From a virus, in IMG/VR virus record IMGVR_UViG_3300034066_000529, positions 1-38,012 of that record: a stretch of 38,012 bases of DNA. One strand, written 5' to 3'. Each line of letters starts with the position of its first letter. The first letter of the stretch is position 1. The notes under the pieces are model-generated. The model saw only the letters and a list, made by a program, of their open reading frames with translations. It did no database searches and was not told the origin of the DNA. This document shows, in pieces, positions 1 through 6,279 of the stretch. The translations under genes were made by a program, and so were the position numbers.

Positions 1-243
1 TAGCTGATAGGAAAGGATGATGATAGTGACAAGCACGTCACCAATGGAGTCGATGGTGTCGTCCTTTTTGTTCTTGTTGATGGCTCTGCACAATTCGCCG
101 AGTTCTTCCATCACCTTCATCGTCTGCCCCTGAATGTTGTTCTTGTTGATCAGGTTCCTGCTCACTGCCCAGTCAAACACAGCCCGATCCAAATCCCCCC
201 AAGTCATATTCGATTCCATTTGCTTTTTATTCTTCGTCCACAT
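1..243 (-). CDS. MazG-like nucleotide pyrophosphohydrolase, partial (3' end outside window)
   Basis: The first 81 codons are visible and the frame is open to the left edge. The protein contains the MazG-type helix motif KVMEELGELCRAI followed by DSIGDVLVTIIIL, that is the EExxE and later GDxL acidic residues that bind magnesium in the all-alpha NTP pyrophosphatase superfamily. Members hydrolyse (d)NTPs to monophosphates; phage versions are thought to clean the nucleotide pool or lower the host alarmone ppGpp. I chose the ATG at 243 because a -7-like box lies just upstream; an in-frame ATG at 219 is an alternative start. The C-terminal end is unseen, so the size and subfamily cannot be judged. 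Confidence 0.8.
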   Translation of the reverse strand, partial: MWTKNKKQMESNMTWGDLDRAVFDWAVSRNLINKNNIQGQTMKVMEELGELCRAINKNKKDDTIDSIGDVLVTIIILSYQL

Positions 244-256
244 TGTGAATCAATTA

Positions 257-286
257 CAAAGATAATGATTAATCGTTGTCGTACAA
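257..286 (-). promoter_or_regulatory. putative promoter for the MazG-like gene
   Basis: Read on the minus strand there is TATCTTTG (257-264) and TTG (284-286) separated by 19 nt, matching the Bacteroidota -7 TAnnTTTG and -33 TTG pattern. The TTAAC double block seen at the other left-arm promoters is absent here. It overlaps the 3' end of the neighbouring gene. Confidence 0.4.
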
Positions 287-502
287 AAATGATATGCCGT
301 ATTCATACAACATATTATTTATTTTCTCACGTGTGTACAGGCATTCTTCTCGTGCATCGTCAGACAGATCTTCTTTGTGCTTGTATCTCACCCGCAGTCC
401 CTCTACCAGGTCGTGAAGCATCAACGCCATTTTGGCTCCGTTCACTGCACGATTGAACTCAGATTCATGTTCAGGCAGTTCAAATTCCATTGTTACTTTC
501 AT
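269..502 (-). CDS. conserved small phage protein, 77 aa, function unknown
   Basis: An acidic, mostly helical protein. The N-terminal pattern FELPEHESEFNRAVNGAKM, followed by a Leu/Arg-rich helix and a C-terminal EYGI-like tail, resembles a small protein family I recall from Bacteroidota and other tailed phages; no enzymatic motif is present. It begins at an ATG at 502 and ends 26 nt before the MazG-like gene. A strong hairpin at 538-563 lies upstream, so it may be separated from the upstream genes. The role is unknown. Confidence 0.65.
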   Translation of the reverse strand: MKVTMEFELPEHESEFNRAVNGAKMALMLHDLVEGLRVRYKHKEDLSDDAREECLYTREKINNMLYEYGISFLYDND

Positions 503-537
503 GTTTGTATCTGCTTGTTAATTAGTTAGTTATTTCC

Positions 538-563
538 ACAGAAGGAAACGCATTTCCCTCTGT
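538..563 (-). terminator. hairpin, possible terminator or processing site
   Basis: An 11-bp stem (538-548 with 553-563, one G.T pair) closes the 4-nt loop CGCA. It lies downstream of the gene ending at 650 and upstream of the gene starting at 502. On the minus strand only a weak U-rich stretch follows, so intrinsic termination is uncertain. Confidence 0.45.
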
Positions 564-565
564 CG

Positions 566-620
566 AATAGTCACCAGCCAGAGTCGCAATAGTCACCAGC
601 TAGAGTTAATAGTCACCAGC
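566..620. repeat. three direct copies of a 13-bp repeat
   Basis: AATAGTCACCAGC occurs at 566-578, 588-600 and 608-620 (periods 22 and 20 bp). On the minus strand each copy reads as a short gene tail, GCTGGTGACTATT. They lie just beyond the 47-bp tandem duplication at the end of the gene at 650-835 and look like relics of repeated duplication of that gene's 3' end. Confidence 0.85.
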
Positions 621-626
621 CTCTTT

Positions 627-720
627 AGGTAGACCATCAAGCCATACGTTCAGTAGTTCAACCAATCCGTTGAAGGTAGACCATCAAGCCATACGTTCAG
701 TAGTTCAACCAATCCGTTGA
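627..720. repeat. perfect 47-bp tandem duplication
   Basis: Copy one is 627-673 and copy two is 674-720, identical throughout. The unit is not a multiple of three, so reading through it shifts the frame of the minus-strand gene at 650-835 and changes its C-terminus. Confidence 0.95.
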
Positions 721-835
721 CATCGTCGTCTACGATGGAGCCAATGATTTTCCCATCCACAAAGACATTGTAACCATAGGTATCGCAGCACCCATCGTCG
801 CAAGTGTAGTGGTATTCCTCAATGGTTATTTTCAT
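650..835 (-). CDS. small acidic protein, 61 aa, C-terminus altered by a tandem duplication
   Basis: Not recognised. The protein has a Cys cluster near residues 12-18 (TCDDGCCDTYGYN) and an acidic middle (IVDDDVNG). The last residues come from the second repeat unit in a shifted frame (GLP then STDWLNY and stop). If one 47-bp unit is removed in thought, the frame continues as GLPKEAGDY and stops at a TAA in the neighbouring short repeats, which is probably the ancestral end. Its start overlaps the end of the upstream gene by 17 nt, suggesting translational coupling. Confidence 0.6.
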   Translation of the reverse strand: MKITIEEYHYTCDDGCCDTYGYNVFVDGKIIGSIVDDDVNGLVELLNVWLDGLPSTDWLNY

Positions 836-1001
836 TTCTCGTTTTGTTGTTACAGCAATCTTTCTCTTTTACCACAAGGTAATCGCAGTCAGCGCACCAC
901 ATATAGGTAGGGTCGTAATCCTTGCGTAGGATAGCCATAGCTTCGTTGGCTTTCTCGTCGTTGCCTGTCTCGGCAAGCGAAATCAGTTGCTGTTCGTTCA
1001 T
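819..1001 (-). CDS. small protein with a Cys-rich possible metal-binding tail, 60 aa
   Basis: Not recognised as a family. The N-terminal half is helical and acidic; the C-terminal half has CADC and a later CC pair (MWCADCDYLVVKEKDCC), so a zinc-ribbon-like site is possible but unproven. It follows the upstream gene by 2 nt and overlaps the next gene, fitting an operon. Confidence 0.55.
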   Translation of the reverse strand: MNEQQLISLAETGNDEKANEAMAILRKDYDPTYMWCADCDYLVVKEKDCCNNKTRNENNH

Positions 1002-1003
1002 TG

Positions 1004-1225
1004 TTATTTCTCTTTGGTGTCTACTTTTATAATCCTATCCAAGAGTTCTGCAAGTTCTGCTGCGTTGTCAATAGACCAGCCAGTGGTTCGTAATACGAAG
1101 AACCCATGATGAAGATCAAACGGATTCTGATATTCGATGGTAATCTCTTCGTACTCACTCGTCGTTCCCTCGGTGTTACCTTCTTGCCCAAAGGTGAAGC
1201 TAGCGGACATAAGTTCTGGTTTCAT
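1004..1225 (-). CDS. hypothetical protein, 73 aa
   Basis: Not recognised. A beta-rich N-terminal part (ASFTFGQEGN, ITIEYQN) is followed by an amphipathic C-terminal helix (NAAELAELLDRII). Its ATG overlaps the TGA of the upstream Fib_succ_major gene as ATGA at 1222-1225, so the two are probably translationally coupled. Confidence 0.55.
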   Translation of the reverse strand: MKPELMSASFTFGQEGNTEGTTSEYEEITIEYQNPFDLHHGFFVLRTTGWSIDNAAELAELLDRIIKVDTKEK

Positions 1226-1791
1226 TTGATTTGTGTTTTAATGCATCGGACAGAGAAGCCGCTTTGCAAGTTGAAGTAGTTACGGTATATATCTGAATAG
1301 TTGGGGGTTAGGTCGCGGCTATAAGCGTAATGGGTATCATAAGCTGTCGCAGACCACCAGTAGCCGAGGAACCCGAGATTGTAGAAGATTCCATAGTTGG
1401 AATCTCGAAAGCCTTTGGGTGATGCCGAGAAGCCGCTGGAATTTGTCCCATTCCAATCAGTAGATTTTAATTCCTTTCCTGCAATATCCTCACCGCCCAA
1501 GGATTTAGTTAACTCCGTCCATTCATCATCTGAGGGGACATGGAACCCTTCAGGTGCAAGTCCTCGTGAATCGTTAACCGCGTACCAGTTGTAGAGGTAA
1601 TTGCCATCTGGAGTGATGCAATAGGCCGCTGTTGTAAGTTGCGACCACTGCTTATTGTCCGTCACCAACGGGATGTCCTCACCGTTGTGAAACTTGGTTA
1701 CCTTAAGGTCTTCGGTAACCCACTCCTGAGTCCCGATTGTTGTTGTGCTCATTTCGCTTGTTTTTACTGGGGTTTTAGATTTGCACCTCAT
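1222..1791 (-). CDS. Fib_succ_major (TIGR02145-like) domain protein, 189 aa
   Basis: The protein matches the Fibrobacter succinogenes major paralogous domain pattern: IGTQEWVTEDLKVTKFHNGE at the N-terminus, YNWYAV and GFHVPSDDEWTELTKSLGG in the middle, then GYWWSAT and a C-terminal SVRCIK. This fold is common in surface and secreted proteins of Bacteroidota and Fibrobacter; in phages it probably serves as a binding or display domain. The domain fills almost the whole protein. No signal peptide is seen. The ATG at 1752 (Met14, just before the domain) is an alternative start; the first 13 residues are outside the domain. Its place among small left-arm genes, far from the virion genes, is unusual. 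Confidence 0.8.
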   Translation of the reverse strand: MRCKSKTPVKTSEMSTTTIGTQEWVTEDLKVTKFHNGEDIPLVTDNKQWSQLTTAAYCITPDGNYLYNWYAVNDSRGLAPEGFHVPSDDEWTELTKSLGGEDIAGKELKSTDWNGTNSSGFSASPKGFRDSNYGIFYNLGFLGYWWSATAYDTHYAYSRDLTPNYSDIYRNYFNLQSGFSVRCIKTQIK

Positions 1792-1821
1792 CGGGTATTC
1801 GTTGTAAATTCTACTATGTTT

Positions 1822-2055
1822 TTACAACCGATCGGGTGCAATTTGACCTGACTTAATTTCATCCATGACTACCGCGTCTATTGCTTCTATCATCTTTACT
1901 AATGTATCTCGTAATTCCTTAAGACTCCTTCCTAAGAGAAGGGGTTCGCCCTTCACAATAAATTCGCCCTTATCATCAAAGCATAAGTACTCAAGCGAGT
2001 AGTACGGAGGGCGGGTTGCCTCTTGAACAACCCTATACTCAATTTTCCTAGCCAT
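1822..2055 (-). CDS. hypothetical protein, 77 aa
   Basis: Not recognised. It starts MARKIEYRVVQEATRPPYYS, has a short beta-rich part with FDDKGEFIVKGEPLLLG and then a long amphipathic helix (SLKELRDTLVKMIEAIDAV). Soluble, no motif. It lies in the left-arm gene string with about 80 nt upstream that hold a repeated 13-mer. Confidence 0.55.
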   Translation of the reverse strand: MARKIEYRVVQEATRPPYYSLEYLCFDDKGEFIVKGEPLLLGRSLKELRDTLVKMIEAIDAVVMDEIKSGQIAPDRL

Positions 2056-2071
2056 CTTGTCTTTGTTTTAA

Positions 2072-2117
2072 GTCCTGAAAAGTGATGTCAAACCGCATTT
2101 GAATGTCCTGAAAAGTG
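2072..2117. repeat. 13-bp direct repeat upstream of the gene at 2055
   Basis: GTCCTGAAAAGTG occurs at 2072-2084 and again at 2105-2117, 33 bp apart, in the short gap between two minus-strand genes. It could be an operator or another local duplication at a gene end. No promoter box is obvious next to it. Confidence 0.6.
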
Positions 2118-2136
2118 TAAAAGGGATGGTTGTTGT

Positions 2137-2322
2137 TTATTTCAGATACTCCATCAACGCTTTCGCACGCTTGTCTGTGTCTGTGCAGTTGCTGATCTTC
2201 ATGCGTTCCTTGTACAGGAATACGTGCCATTCGTTGAACGAGATGGACTCGTTAGGATAGACGCTGCTCCTGACCTTCGGCCCTGTGGGCTTGTAGTCAT
2301 CCTTCTTCTTGTTAAACCACAT
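2137..2322 (-). CDS. hypothetical protein, 61 aa
   Basis: Not recognised. A Lys-rich start (MWFNKKKDDYKPTGPK) is followed by a helical tail (DKRAKALMEYLK). Its ATG shares a base with the TAA stop of the upstream gene (TAATG), so it is probably coupled to it. A competing reading frame over 2048-2230 has poorer composition and overlaps it, and I treat this one as real. Confidence 0.5.
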   Translation of the reverse strand: MWFNKKKDDYKPTGPKVRSSVYPNESISFNEWHVFLYKERMKISNCTDTDKRAKALMEYLK

Positions 2323-2537
2323 TATCGTTTTTGTTTGGTGATGAATCCGTACTTGTCTGCATCCTGCATGACGTTCATAATCTCCGCATAGAACCTAGTC
2401 TGATTAGCCTTCTCGTTGGCTTCCCACAGGCACAGGTGGGTATTAAAATAGGAGTCTACAATCTTGTCGAACAGCTTCGCCTTGTCCTTGAGAATCATGA
2501 TCTGCTCGTAGTTGCTCATCTCATTCGTGATGTTCAT
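2322..2537 (-). CDS. hypothetical helical protein, 71 aa
   Basis: Not recognised. It is almost wholly helical (EQIMILKDKAKLFDKIVDSY, then NEKANQTRFYAEIMNVMQDA) and could form a coiled coil or helical bundle. Its start overlaps the end of the DnaA-like gene upstream (ATG within the last codons), indicating co-translation. Confidence 0.55.
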   Translation of the reverse strand: MNITNEMSNYEQIMILKDKAKLFDKIVDSYFNTHLCLWEANEKANQTRFYAEIMNVMQDADKYGFITKQKR

Positions 2538-3031
2538 AGGTCTTGGTGTTGGGTGGGGAGTTTAGACAACCGCTTCACTCGCTCCAATTGTTGTTCTTTG
2601 ATTTCAACTTGGCGGTTCAAAAACTTGATGGTCTTTCCGATTCGTTCAATCTGTTCCTCTAGTTCAAGTTCATCCATGTAGGACTCAACGATGGTGGATG
2701 CTCCTGCGAATAGTTCCTTGTAGCCATTCCACGATTTCATGTTGCCATCGTGGTTCTCCCTGTAGTGGATGATGGTTGCGTGGTGCTTCTCGAATGCATC
2801 TGCGATGCTCACCAGCGTGGTCTTCCCGACCAAGGCATTTGCTAGTGCCATCTCCTGCATCAGGTGCGGCTTCTTGCTCTTGTAGTTCGGCTTGGTGATG
2901 TTGATGAAGATGTTCCTGATTCGGACGATGGTCTCTACGGGGATCCTGTTTACTGAACTAGCAACTCCTGTAGCGACTTTGTCACCTGTACAAAGGGTAG
3001 TTGCGACTTGTTGTGGATGATGTTCTTCCAT
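2534..3031 (-). CDS. DnaA domain IV-like HTH protein with C-terminal coiled coil, 165 aa
   Basis: Residues about 35-95 resemble the duplex-DNA-binding domain IV of DnaA: a helix RIRNIFINITKPN, then LANALVGKTTLVSIADAF, then KHHATIIHY, which parallels the DnaA signature helix with its ATxxH core. DnaA itself binds oriC boxes; stand-alone domain IV proteins are found in Bacteroidota phages, where a role in replication or transcription control is only inferred. Residues about 115-155 form an amphipathic coiled coil (LELEEQIERIGKTIKF), suggesting a dimer. No AAA+ domain is present. The first 27 codons overlap the upstream gene at 2950-3162, so a shorter protein is possible, but no better in-frame start is visible. 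Confidence 0.65.
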   Translation of the reverse strand: MEEHHPQQVATTLCTGDKVATGVASSVNRIPVETIVRIRNIFINITKPNYKSKKPHLMQEMALANALVGKTTLVSIADAFEKHHATIIHYRENHDGNMKSWNGYKELFAGASTIVESYMDELELEEQIERIGKTIKFLNRQVEIKEQQLERVKRLSKLPTQHQDL

Positions 3032-3162
3032 TCTTGTTCAATTGATTCTAGAACCTCTGTTCTTTTCTTGAGTGCTGCTTCCTGTGTAGAGTGCTGTGAG
3101 ACCCTCTCAATCCTGCGGTCATAGTGGACCACCTCTACGTAGTAAACTGACTTGTTGTTCAT
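2950..3162 (-). CDS. hypothetical protein, 70 aa
   Basis: Not recognised. I start it at the ATG at 3162 (MNNKSVYYVEVVHYDRR) because the longer open frame upstream runs antisense into the DUF932 gene with poor composition. A beta-hairpin-like N-terminus is followed by a basic helix (STQEAALKKRTEVLESIEQE). The 3' end overlaps the DnaA-like gene by 82 nt in another frame. Confidence 0.55.
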   Translation of the reverse strand: MNNKSVYYVEVVHYDRRIERVSQHSTQEAALKKRTEVLESIEQEWKNIIHNKSQLPFVQVTKSLQELLVQ

Positions 3163-3175
3163 TGTGGGAAAGATA

Positions 3176-3197
3176 GGGGAGGAACTTCCTCCTCCCC
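3176..3197 (-). terminator. G/C-rich hairpin between the DUF932 gene and the next gene
   Basis: GGGGAGG (3176-3182) pairs with CCTCCCC (3191-3197) around an 8-nt loop. It lies 18 nt past the DUF932 stop codon in transcription order and 14 nt before the next start. No T-run follows, so it may attenuate or stabilise RNA instead of terminating. Confidence 0.4.
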
Positions 3198-3214
3198 CAT
3201 TCCTTAACATATTT

Positions 3215-4096
3215 TTAGGCATAGATGTTAACGTACTCCGATGCCAAGCGGAAGGCACGCTCATCCAAAGTCTGCGATGCACCTGACAGCTTGGACACTT
3301 CGCGTGAGTTATCGCGGCCTGCAACGTGCGTGGTGTAGTGGGTGATTCCGCTCCACATCCCCCACAGGCTGTAGCCCTTGTAGGCACACTCCGAGTGGAC
3401 GCTCTTCAGGATGTCCTGTACACGATTCACAGCCTTGCCATGCAGTGTGCTACGCAGTTCGTCTTCAGAGATGGACACATCGATGCCTGTCAACTTGGTG
3501 ACGTAGCGGTTGATGATGTTTTGGTCAATCTCGATTGCGTCCAGGTCCATGATGGAACGTTCGAACTCCTTGTTGCGTTCGCGCAACTTGTTTGCCTGTG
3601 CGATGTTCTCCTGAATGCGAGATACTGCATTCAACGTGTGCTTGGCCTTGTTGTTCATCTCCTTGAACGCGTGGTTGAACGTGTTCTTGCAAGAGATGGT
3701 GATGGAGGTAGATCCCCATGCGATGGAACGCGAGCCATCGTGGCTGTTGAGACAGGTGACGTAGCTGTCCACCTTGTCGTTGTTTCTGCCGATGCCATTG
3801 AGCGTGGTGTCGAGCAGTTGCACGAAGACGATGCGCCCACCTGACAACTCCCCTGCACGATGCACAGGCAGGTTGGTGTCGTTGGCAACTGCATCTGCCA
3901 ACTCGAACAGGCTGCTGTTCTGGAAGGGGGCGTACCTGCCCGTGACGCAGTTCAGGACATCGCCATTGTCGTCGCGCTTGACAGCGTAGTACGATGTTGG
4001 TTCAACTACACCGCTGGGTGACAGGGTGTACATGGGTTCCTTGGTGACATTCCATCCAAGGCCGTTGGCTTCCGCCATTTTGCTGTAGTCAATCAT
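3215..4096 (-). CDS. DUF932 (phage/plasmid-like, TIGR03299-type) protein, 293 aa
   Basis: The whole protein fits the DUF932 pattern: an N-terminal block with YYAVKRDDNGDVLNCVTGRY and FELADAV, a central LSGGRIVFVQL, then VTCLNSHDGSRSIAWGSTS with the typical CKNTFN motif, a Lys/Arg-rich helical part, and the C-terminal NRVQDILKS and GYSLWGMWSGITHYTTH region. The family is frequent in phages and plasmids and its function is unknown. The length is typical. The gene is preceded by a left-arm promoter (4122-4176), and it leads the string of small genes running to position 1. Confidence 0.85.
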   Translation of the reverse strand: MIDYSKMAEANGLGWNVTKEPMYTLSPSGVVEPTSYYAVKRDDNGDVLNCVTGRYAPFQNSSLFELADAVANDTNLPVHRAGELSGGRIVFVQLLDTTLNGIGRNNDKVDSYVTCLNSHDGSRSIAWGSTSITISCKNTFNHAFKEMNNKAKHTLNAVSRIQENIAQANKLRERNKEFERSIMDLDAIEIDQNIINRYVTKLTGIDVSISEDELRSTLHGKAVNRVQDILKSVHSECAYKGYSLWGMWSGITHYTTHVAGRDNSREVSKLSGASQTLDERAFRLASEYVNIYA

Positions 4097-4121
4097 AGCT
4101 GTTTGTTTGTTGATGATGGGA

Positions 4122-4176
4122 CAAAGATTGGGTGATTTTGTTTTACGTCAAAATCTGACGTGTTAAAGGGTGTTAA
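4122..4176 (-). promoter_or_regulatory. left-arm class promoter upstream of the DUF932 gene
   Basis: On the minus strand: TTAAC blocks (5-mers at 4162-4166 and 4172-4176) 10 bp apart, a -33 TTG (4149-4151) and AATCTTTG (4122-4129) with 19 nt between -33 and -7. The near TTAAC block starts exactly 40 bp from the -7 box, as in three sister promoters. The outer block overlaps the stop codon of the gene at 4173. Confidence 0.65.
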
Positions 4177-4406
4177 CTCAAGATTGGTTGTTCGATTTCA
4201 TAGATGCTGTGCGACATATTCGCATAGAACAAAAGTTTGCGAAATGCCATGTCTGTCAGGATCTGACGAGCCACGAATTCTACCTGTGGCATGGAGTCAG
4301 TTAGTATCTGCTGCTTGTCCTCCTCGCTGATGGATGAAGGGTCAATCTTCATGAATCGCAGGACATTGTCAATGTCGTAGATTCCGAATTCGATGGTCGT
4401 TGTCAT
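4173..4406 (-). CDS. hypothetical acidic protein, 77 aa
   Basis: Not recognised. Acidic and helical (SSISEEDKQQILTDSMPQVE, then FVARQILTDMAFRKLLFYA). Its ATG overlaps the TGA of the tiny membrane peptide gene upstream (ATGA at 4403-4406). Its stop codon lies in the outer TTAAC block of the promoter for the DUF932 gene. Confidence 0.55.
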   Translation of the reverse strand: MTTTIEFGIYDIDNVLRFMKIDPSSISEEDKQQILTDSMPQVEFVARQILTDMAFRKLLFYANMSHSIYEIEQPILS

Positions 4407-4468
4407 TCTTTGGCGAATACTTTGTAACAGGTGAGGAAGATGATGACGAGGATGATGATGTCGAGCAT
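4403..4468 (-). CDS. tiny single-pass membrane peptide, 21 aa
   Basis: An ATG at 4468 opens a 21-codon frame whose product is a near-perfect transmembrane helix (MLDIIILVIIFLTCYKV) with a short charged end (FAKE). Its TGA overlaps the next gene's ATG as ATGA, which supports translation. Such peptides cannot be assigned a job from sequence; it could be a membrane effector or a coupling leader. It was found by reading the gap, not by length. Confidence 0.4.
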   Translation of the reverse strand: MLDIIILVIIFLTCYKVFAKE

Positions 4469-4480
4469 GATGATAGTGAA

Positions 4481-4660
4481 TTAGCTGACCTTGGCGAAGT
4501 ACACAGCACCTAACATGAGCATGAACTCGATGGATGGGTACAGCCAGTACTCCACGTTGTGGTTGAGTTTGAGACGCGGCAACAGGTTACGCAATGCGTA
4601 GGTGAAGAGTTGCAGTGTGGATGCAATAAAGATTGCAGAGAGGAGGATGTAATCAGACAT
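4481..4660 (-). CDS. small membrane protein with two predicted TM helices, 59 aa
   Basis: The ATG at 4660 opens a frame coding MSDYILLSAIFIASTLQLF (helix one), a basic loop with ALRNLLPRLKLN, then YPSIEFMLMLGAVYF (helix two), ending AKVS. The positive loop between two helices suggests a hairpin in the inner membrane. The start lies in the last codons of the upstream gene. No family is recognised. Confidence 0.55.
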   Translation of the reverse strand: MSDYILLSAIFIASTLQLFTYALRNLLPRLKLNHNVEYWLYPSIEFMLMLGAVYFAKVS

Positions 4661-4841
4661 TGTTTGGGTGTTTTTCGGCGTAGTAATTCTTTGGGTCGTT
4701 GTTGTACTTCATCTTGAAGCGCGACCATTGTTTCCTGAAGCAGTCCTCGTTTCGGACTGCCCATTGGTATGGGTTCAGCACATCGAATATGTACCTGAGT
4801 TCTTGGTTGTCTTCAGACTTCGAAGTATACATTCCTGTCAA
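4653..4841 (-). CDS. hypothetical protein, 62 aa
   Basis: Not recognised. It is aromatic and charged (YIFDVLNPYQWAVRNEDCFR, WSRFKMKYNNDPKNYYAEKH). Met4 at 4832 is an alternative start. Both ends overlap their neighbours (28 nt upstream, 8 nt downstream), as is usual in this packed arm. Confidence 0.5.
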   Translation of the reverse strand: MTGMYTSKSEDNQELRYIFDVLNPYQWAVRNEDCFRKQWSRFKMKYNNDPKNYYAEKHPNNV

Positions 4842-5199
4842 TTGTTACTATGTACTTGAGTTCTGCACCATCGATGTCGCATTCGTTTTGGTCGATCCAG
4901 TGGGGCTTCACCTTGGGGTTGAATGATGCCTTGTTGGCTGAACTTACGTCTGCATCGCTGACCAAGGCAGTAGGCACCATTGTGTAGTTCTTCGCCGCAA
5001 TCCAAGCACAGACTGACTTGTTCTCGCCACTATGAATCTTGACTGCTGTGGATTTGCGATTCACGAGTTTCACATCGTTCAGCATGAATGACCATTCGTG
5101 TGGGTCAACGTACCTCACCCCGTGCTTTGTGGTGAGTTGCCACATTTGGTAGTTCTCGCCCTTGCCAAGGTGGAATCGGAGTTTGATATCTCGCTTCAT
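4813..5199 (-). CDS. conserved phage protein of unknown function, 128 aa
   Basis: The patterns KLRFHLGKGENYQMWQ, YVDPHEWSFMLNDVKLVNR, AVKIHSGENKSVCAWIAA and the C-terminal KPHWIDQNECDIDGAELKY match, from memory, a hypothetical protein common in Bacteroidota phages and some cyanophages; no function is known to me. It looks like a small single-domain beta-rich enzyme or binding protein. Its ATG overlaps the TGA of the gene upstream (ATGA at 5196-5199). Confidence 0.65.
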   Translation of the reverse strand: MKRDIKLRFHLGKGENYQMWQLTTKHGVRYVDPHEWSFMLNDVKLVNRKSTAVKIHSGENKSVCAWIAAKNYTMVPTALVSDADVSSANKASFNPKVKPHWIDQNECDIDGAELKYIVTIDRNVYFEV

Positions 5200-5507
5200 T
5201 GCCAGTCGATTTCTGCGCCACGTTCGATGATGGATTCAAGTTGCGCCACACGCTGACGTAGGTATGCGATTTCTTTCTGCTCGTTGGTGAGTTCCTTGAT
5301 GTCAAACCAGTTCTCGGTGTCGAATGCTCCTCCTGCAAGGAACTCGTCCTCGTAGTCCTCATGTACGCATACGTAGGGGAACCATGCGTCCTTGATGGCT
5401 GTGACGAAGATGCGCTCTACGTAGCTGTCCTCTACTTGCGAGCGAACAAGTACACGTTCTCCGCGCTTGAAGATTTGAGCGAATTGTTCGGGAGTCAATG
5501 GTTTCAT
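5196..5507 (-). CDS. hypothetical protein, 103 aa
   Basis: Not recognised. The open frame extends to 5531, but that start would be a TTG inside the -7 box, so I use the ATG at 5507 (MKPLTPEQFAQIFKRGERV). A beta-rich core (RVLVRSQVEDSYVERIFVTA) is followed by a coiled coil (TNEQKEIAYLRQRVAQLESI). It is the first gene after the promoter at 5529-5583 and is coupled to the conserved 128-aa gene. Confidence 0.6.
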   Translation of the reverse strand: MKPLTPEQFAQIFKRGERVLVRSQVEDSYVERIFVTAIKDAWFPYVCVHEDYEDEFLAGGAFDTENWFDIKELTNEQKEIAYLRQRVAQLESIIERGAEIDWQ

Positions 5508-5528
5508 GTCTGTTGTTGTTTGTTGGGT

Positions 5529-5583
5529 CAAAGATGAGGTGAGATTTTCAGATATGCAAGTCCTGATTGTTAATCGATGTTAA
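5529..5583 (-). promoter_or_regulatory. left-arm class promoter upstream of the 103-aa gene
   Basis: TTAAC blocks at 5569-5573 and 5579-5583 (10 bp apart), -33 TTG at 5557-5559, 20 nt spacer, CATCTTTG at 5529-5536. The near block is 40 bp from the -7 box. The stop codon of the 54-aa gene (5570-5572) lies inside the near block. Confidence 0.75.
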
Positions 5584-5734
5584 CTGATTCCACATCCCAT
5601 ACTTCATCCAAGACATATCCCTTCGTTCTCCTCATGTATGCGACGAAGTTCTCTTGGTGCTGTTGGTCATTGAACGTCTTGGTGATGACCCATTTCCTGC
5701 CGCTTGGGAGGATGAATTGAAGCATGGTTTTCAT
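5570..5734 (-). CDS. hypothetical protein, 54 aa
   Basis: Not recognised. The ATG at 5734 opens a clean frame coding MKTMLQFILPSGRKWVITK, then FNDQQHQENFVAYMRR and a short tail ending in the promoter's TTAAC block. The ATG overlaps the end of the upstream 156-aa gene (TGA at 5731-5733), consistent with coupling. Confidence 0.6.
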   Translation of the reverse strand: MKTMLQFILPSGRKWVITKTFNDQQHQENFVAYMRRTKGYVLDEVWDVESVNID

Positions 5735-6201
5735 TGTTGTAATGAATCAAAGATTTTCATGAACATAAAATCAAGCTTCTGTCGTTTCCCCATGAGTTCG
5801 TGGTAGTGAGCATCTAATTCTGAATCTTCGCATCGGATTCCCATCGACATCTTGCAAGATTGTTCTCCGACCTTCATGTTGTATACATTCGACAGATATC
5901 GTGAACGTGACATCAACGAAAGCATGACGTTCTTCTGTAGTTTGGTCATCCCCTTCTTTGGTGGGCAATCCCATTCGTCCTCGGTGATGTCCTCCCACGA
6001 TGTCCATTCATATAACTCGCTCAAGTAGTGGTGGTCAAGGATGGTTTGGTCGTCATCCATGTAATTCGCACCATACTCCTGACGAAGGATGCACAGCAGA
6101 GATTGTTCGGAGGATGCGTAGTACATACCACCATCGATGCAGTAACCTTCGAACATTCCTTTGTTGGTCAAGGAATCGTAGCGCGGAAATTTCTTACACA
6201 T
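5731..6201 (-). CDS. hypothetical protein, 156 aa
   Basis: Not recognised. A soluble, Met-, Cys- and Tyr-rich protein with an N-terminal beta-like part (GYCIDGGMYYASSEQSL), an acidic middle (TSWEDITEDEWDCPPK) and a helical C-terminal half (KLQKNVMLSLMSRSRYLS; MGKRQKLDFMFMKIFDSL). It is preceded by its own left-arm promoter with a leader of about 20 nt, and coupled to the 54-aa gene downstream. Confidence 0.6.
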   Translation of the reverse strand: MCKKFPRYDSLTNKGMFEGYCIDGGMYYASSEQSLLCILRQEYGANYMDDDQTILDHHYLSELYEWTSWEDITEDEWDCPPKKGMTKLQKNVMLSLMSRSRYLSNVYNMKVGEQSCKMSMGIRCEDSELDAHYHELMGKRQKLDFMFMKIFDSLQQ

Positions 6202-6224
6202 TGTTTGTTGGGTTGATGATGAAA

Positions 6225-6279
6225 CAAAGATGAGGCGAGAAAATCAAAGATGCAAGTTCTGTATGTTAACAGATGTTAA
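6225..6279 (-). promoter_or_regulatory. left-arm class promoter upstream of the 156-aa gene
   Basis: TTAAC blocks at 6265-6269 and 6275-6279 (TTAACATCTGTTAAC, also an inverted repeat), -33 TTG at 6253-6255, 20 nt spacer, CATCTTTG at 6225-6232. A second CATCTTTG copy lies at 6245-6252. The stop codon of the gp88-like gene (6276-6278) is inside the outer block. Confidence 0.75.

Noticed and set aside
2048-2230. 60-codon minus-strand frame starting MARIPVQG
   Set aside because: It overlaps the better 61-aa gene at 2137-2322 in another frame and its composition is poor; the gap it would fill contains only a short repeat.
3326-3844. Long plus-strand frame opposite the DUF932 gene
   Set aside because: It is antisense to a clearly recognised family protein and mirrors its codon bias.
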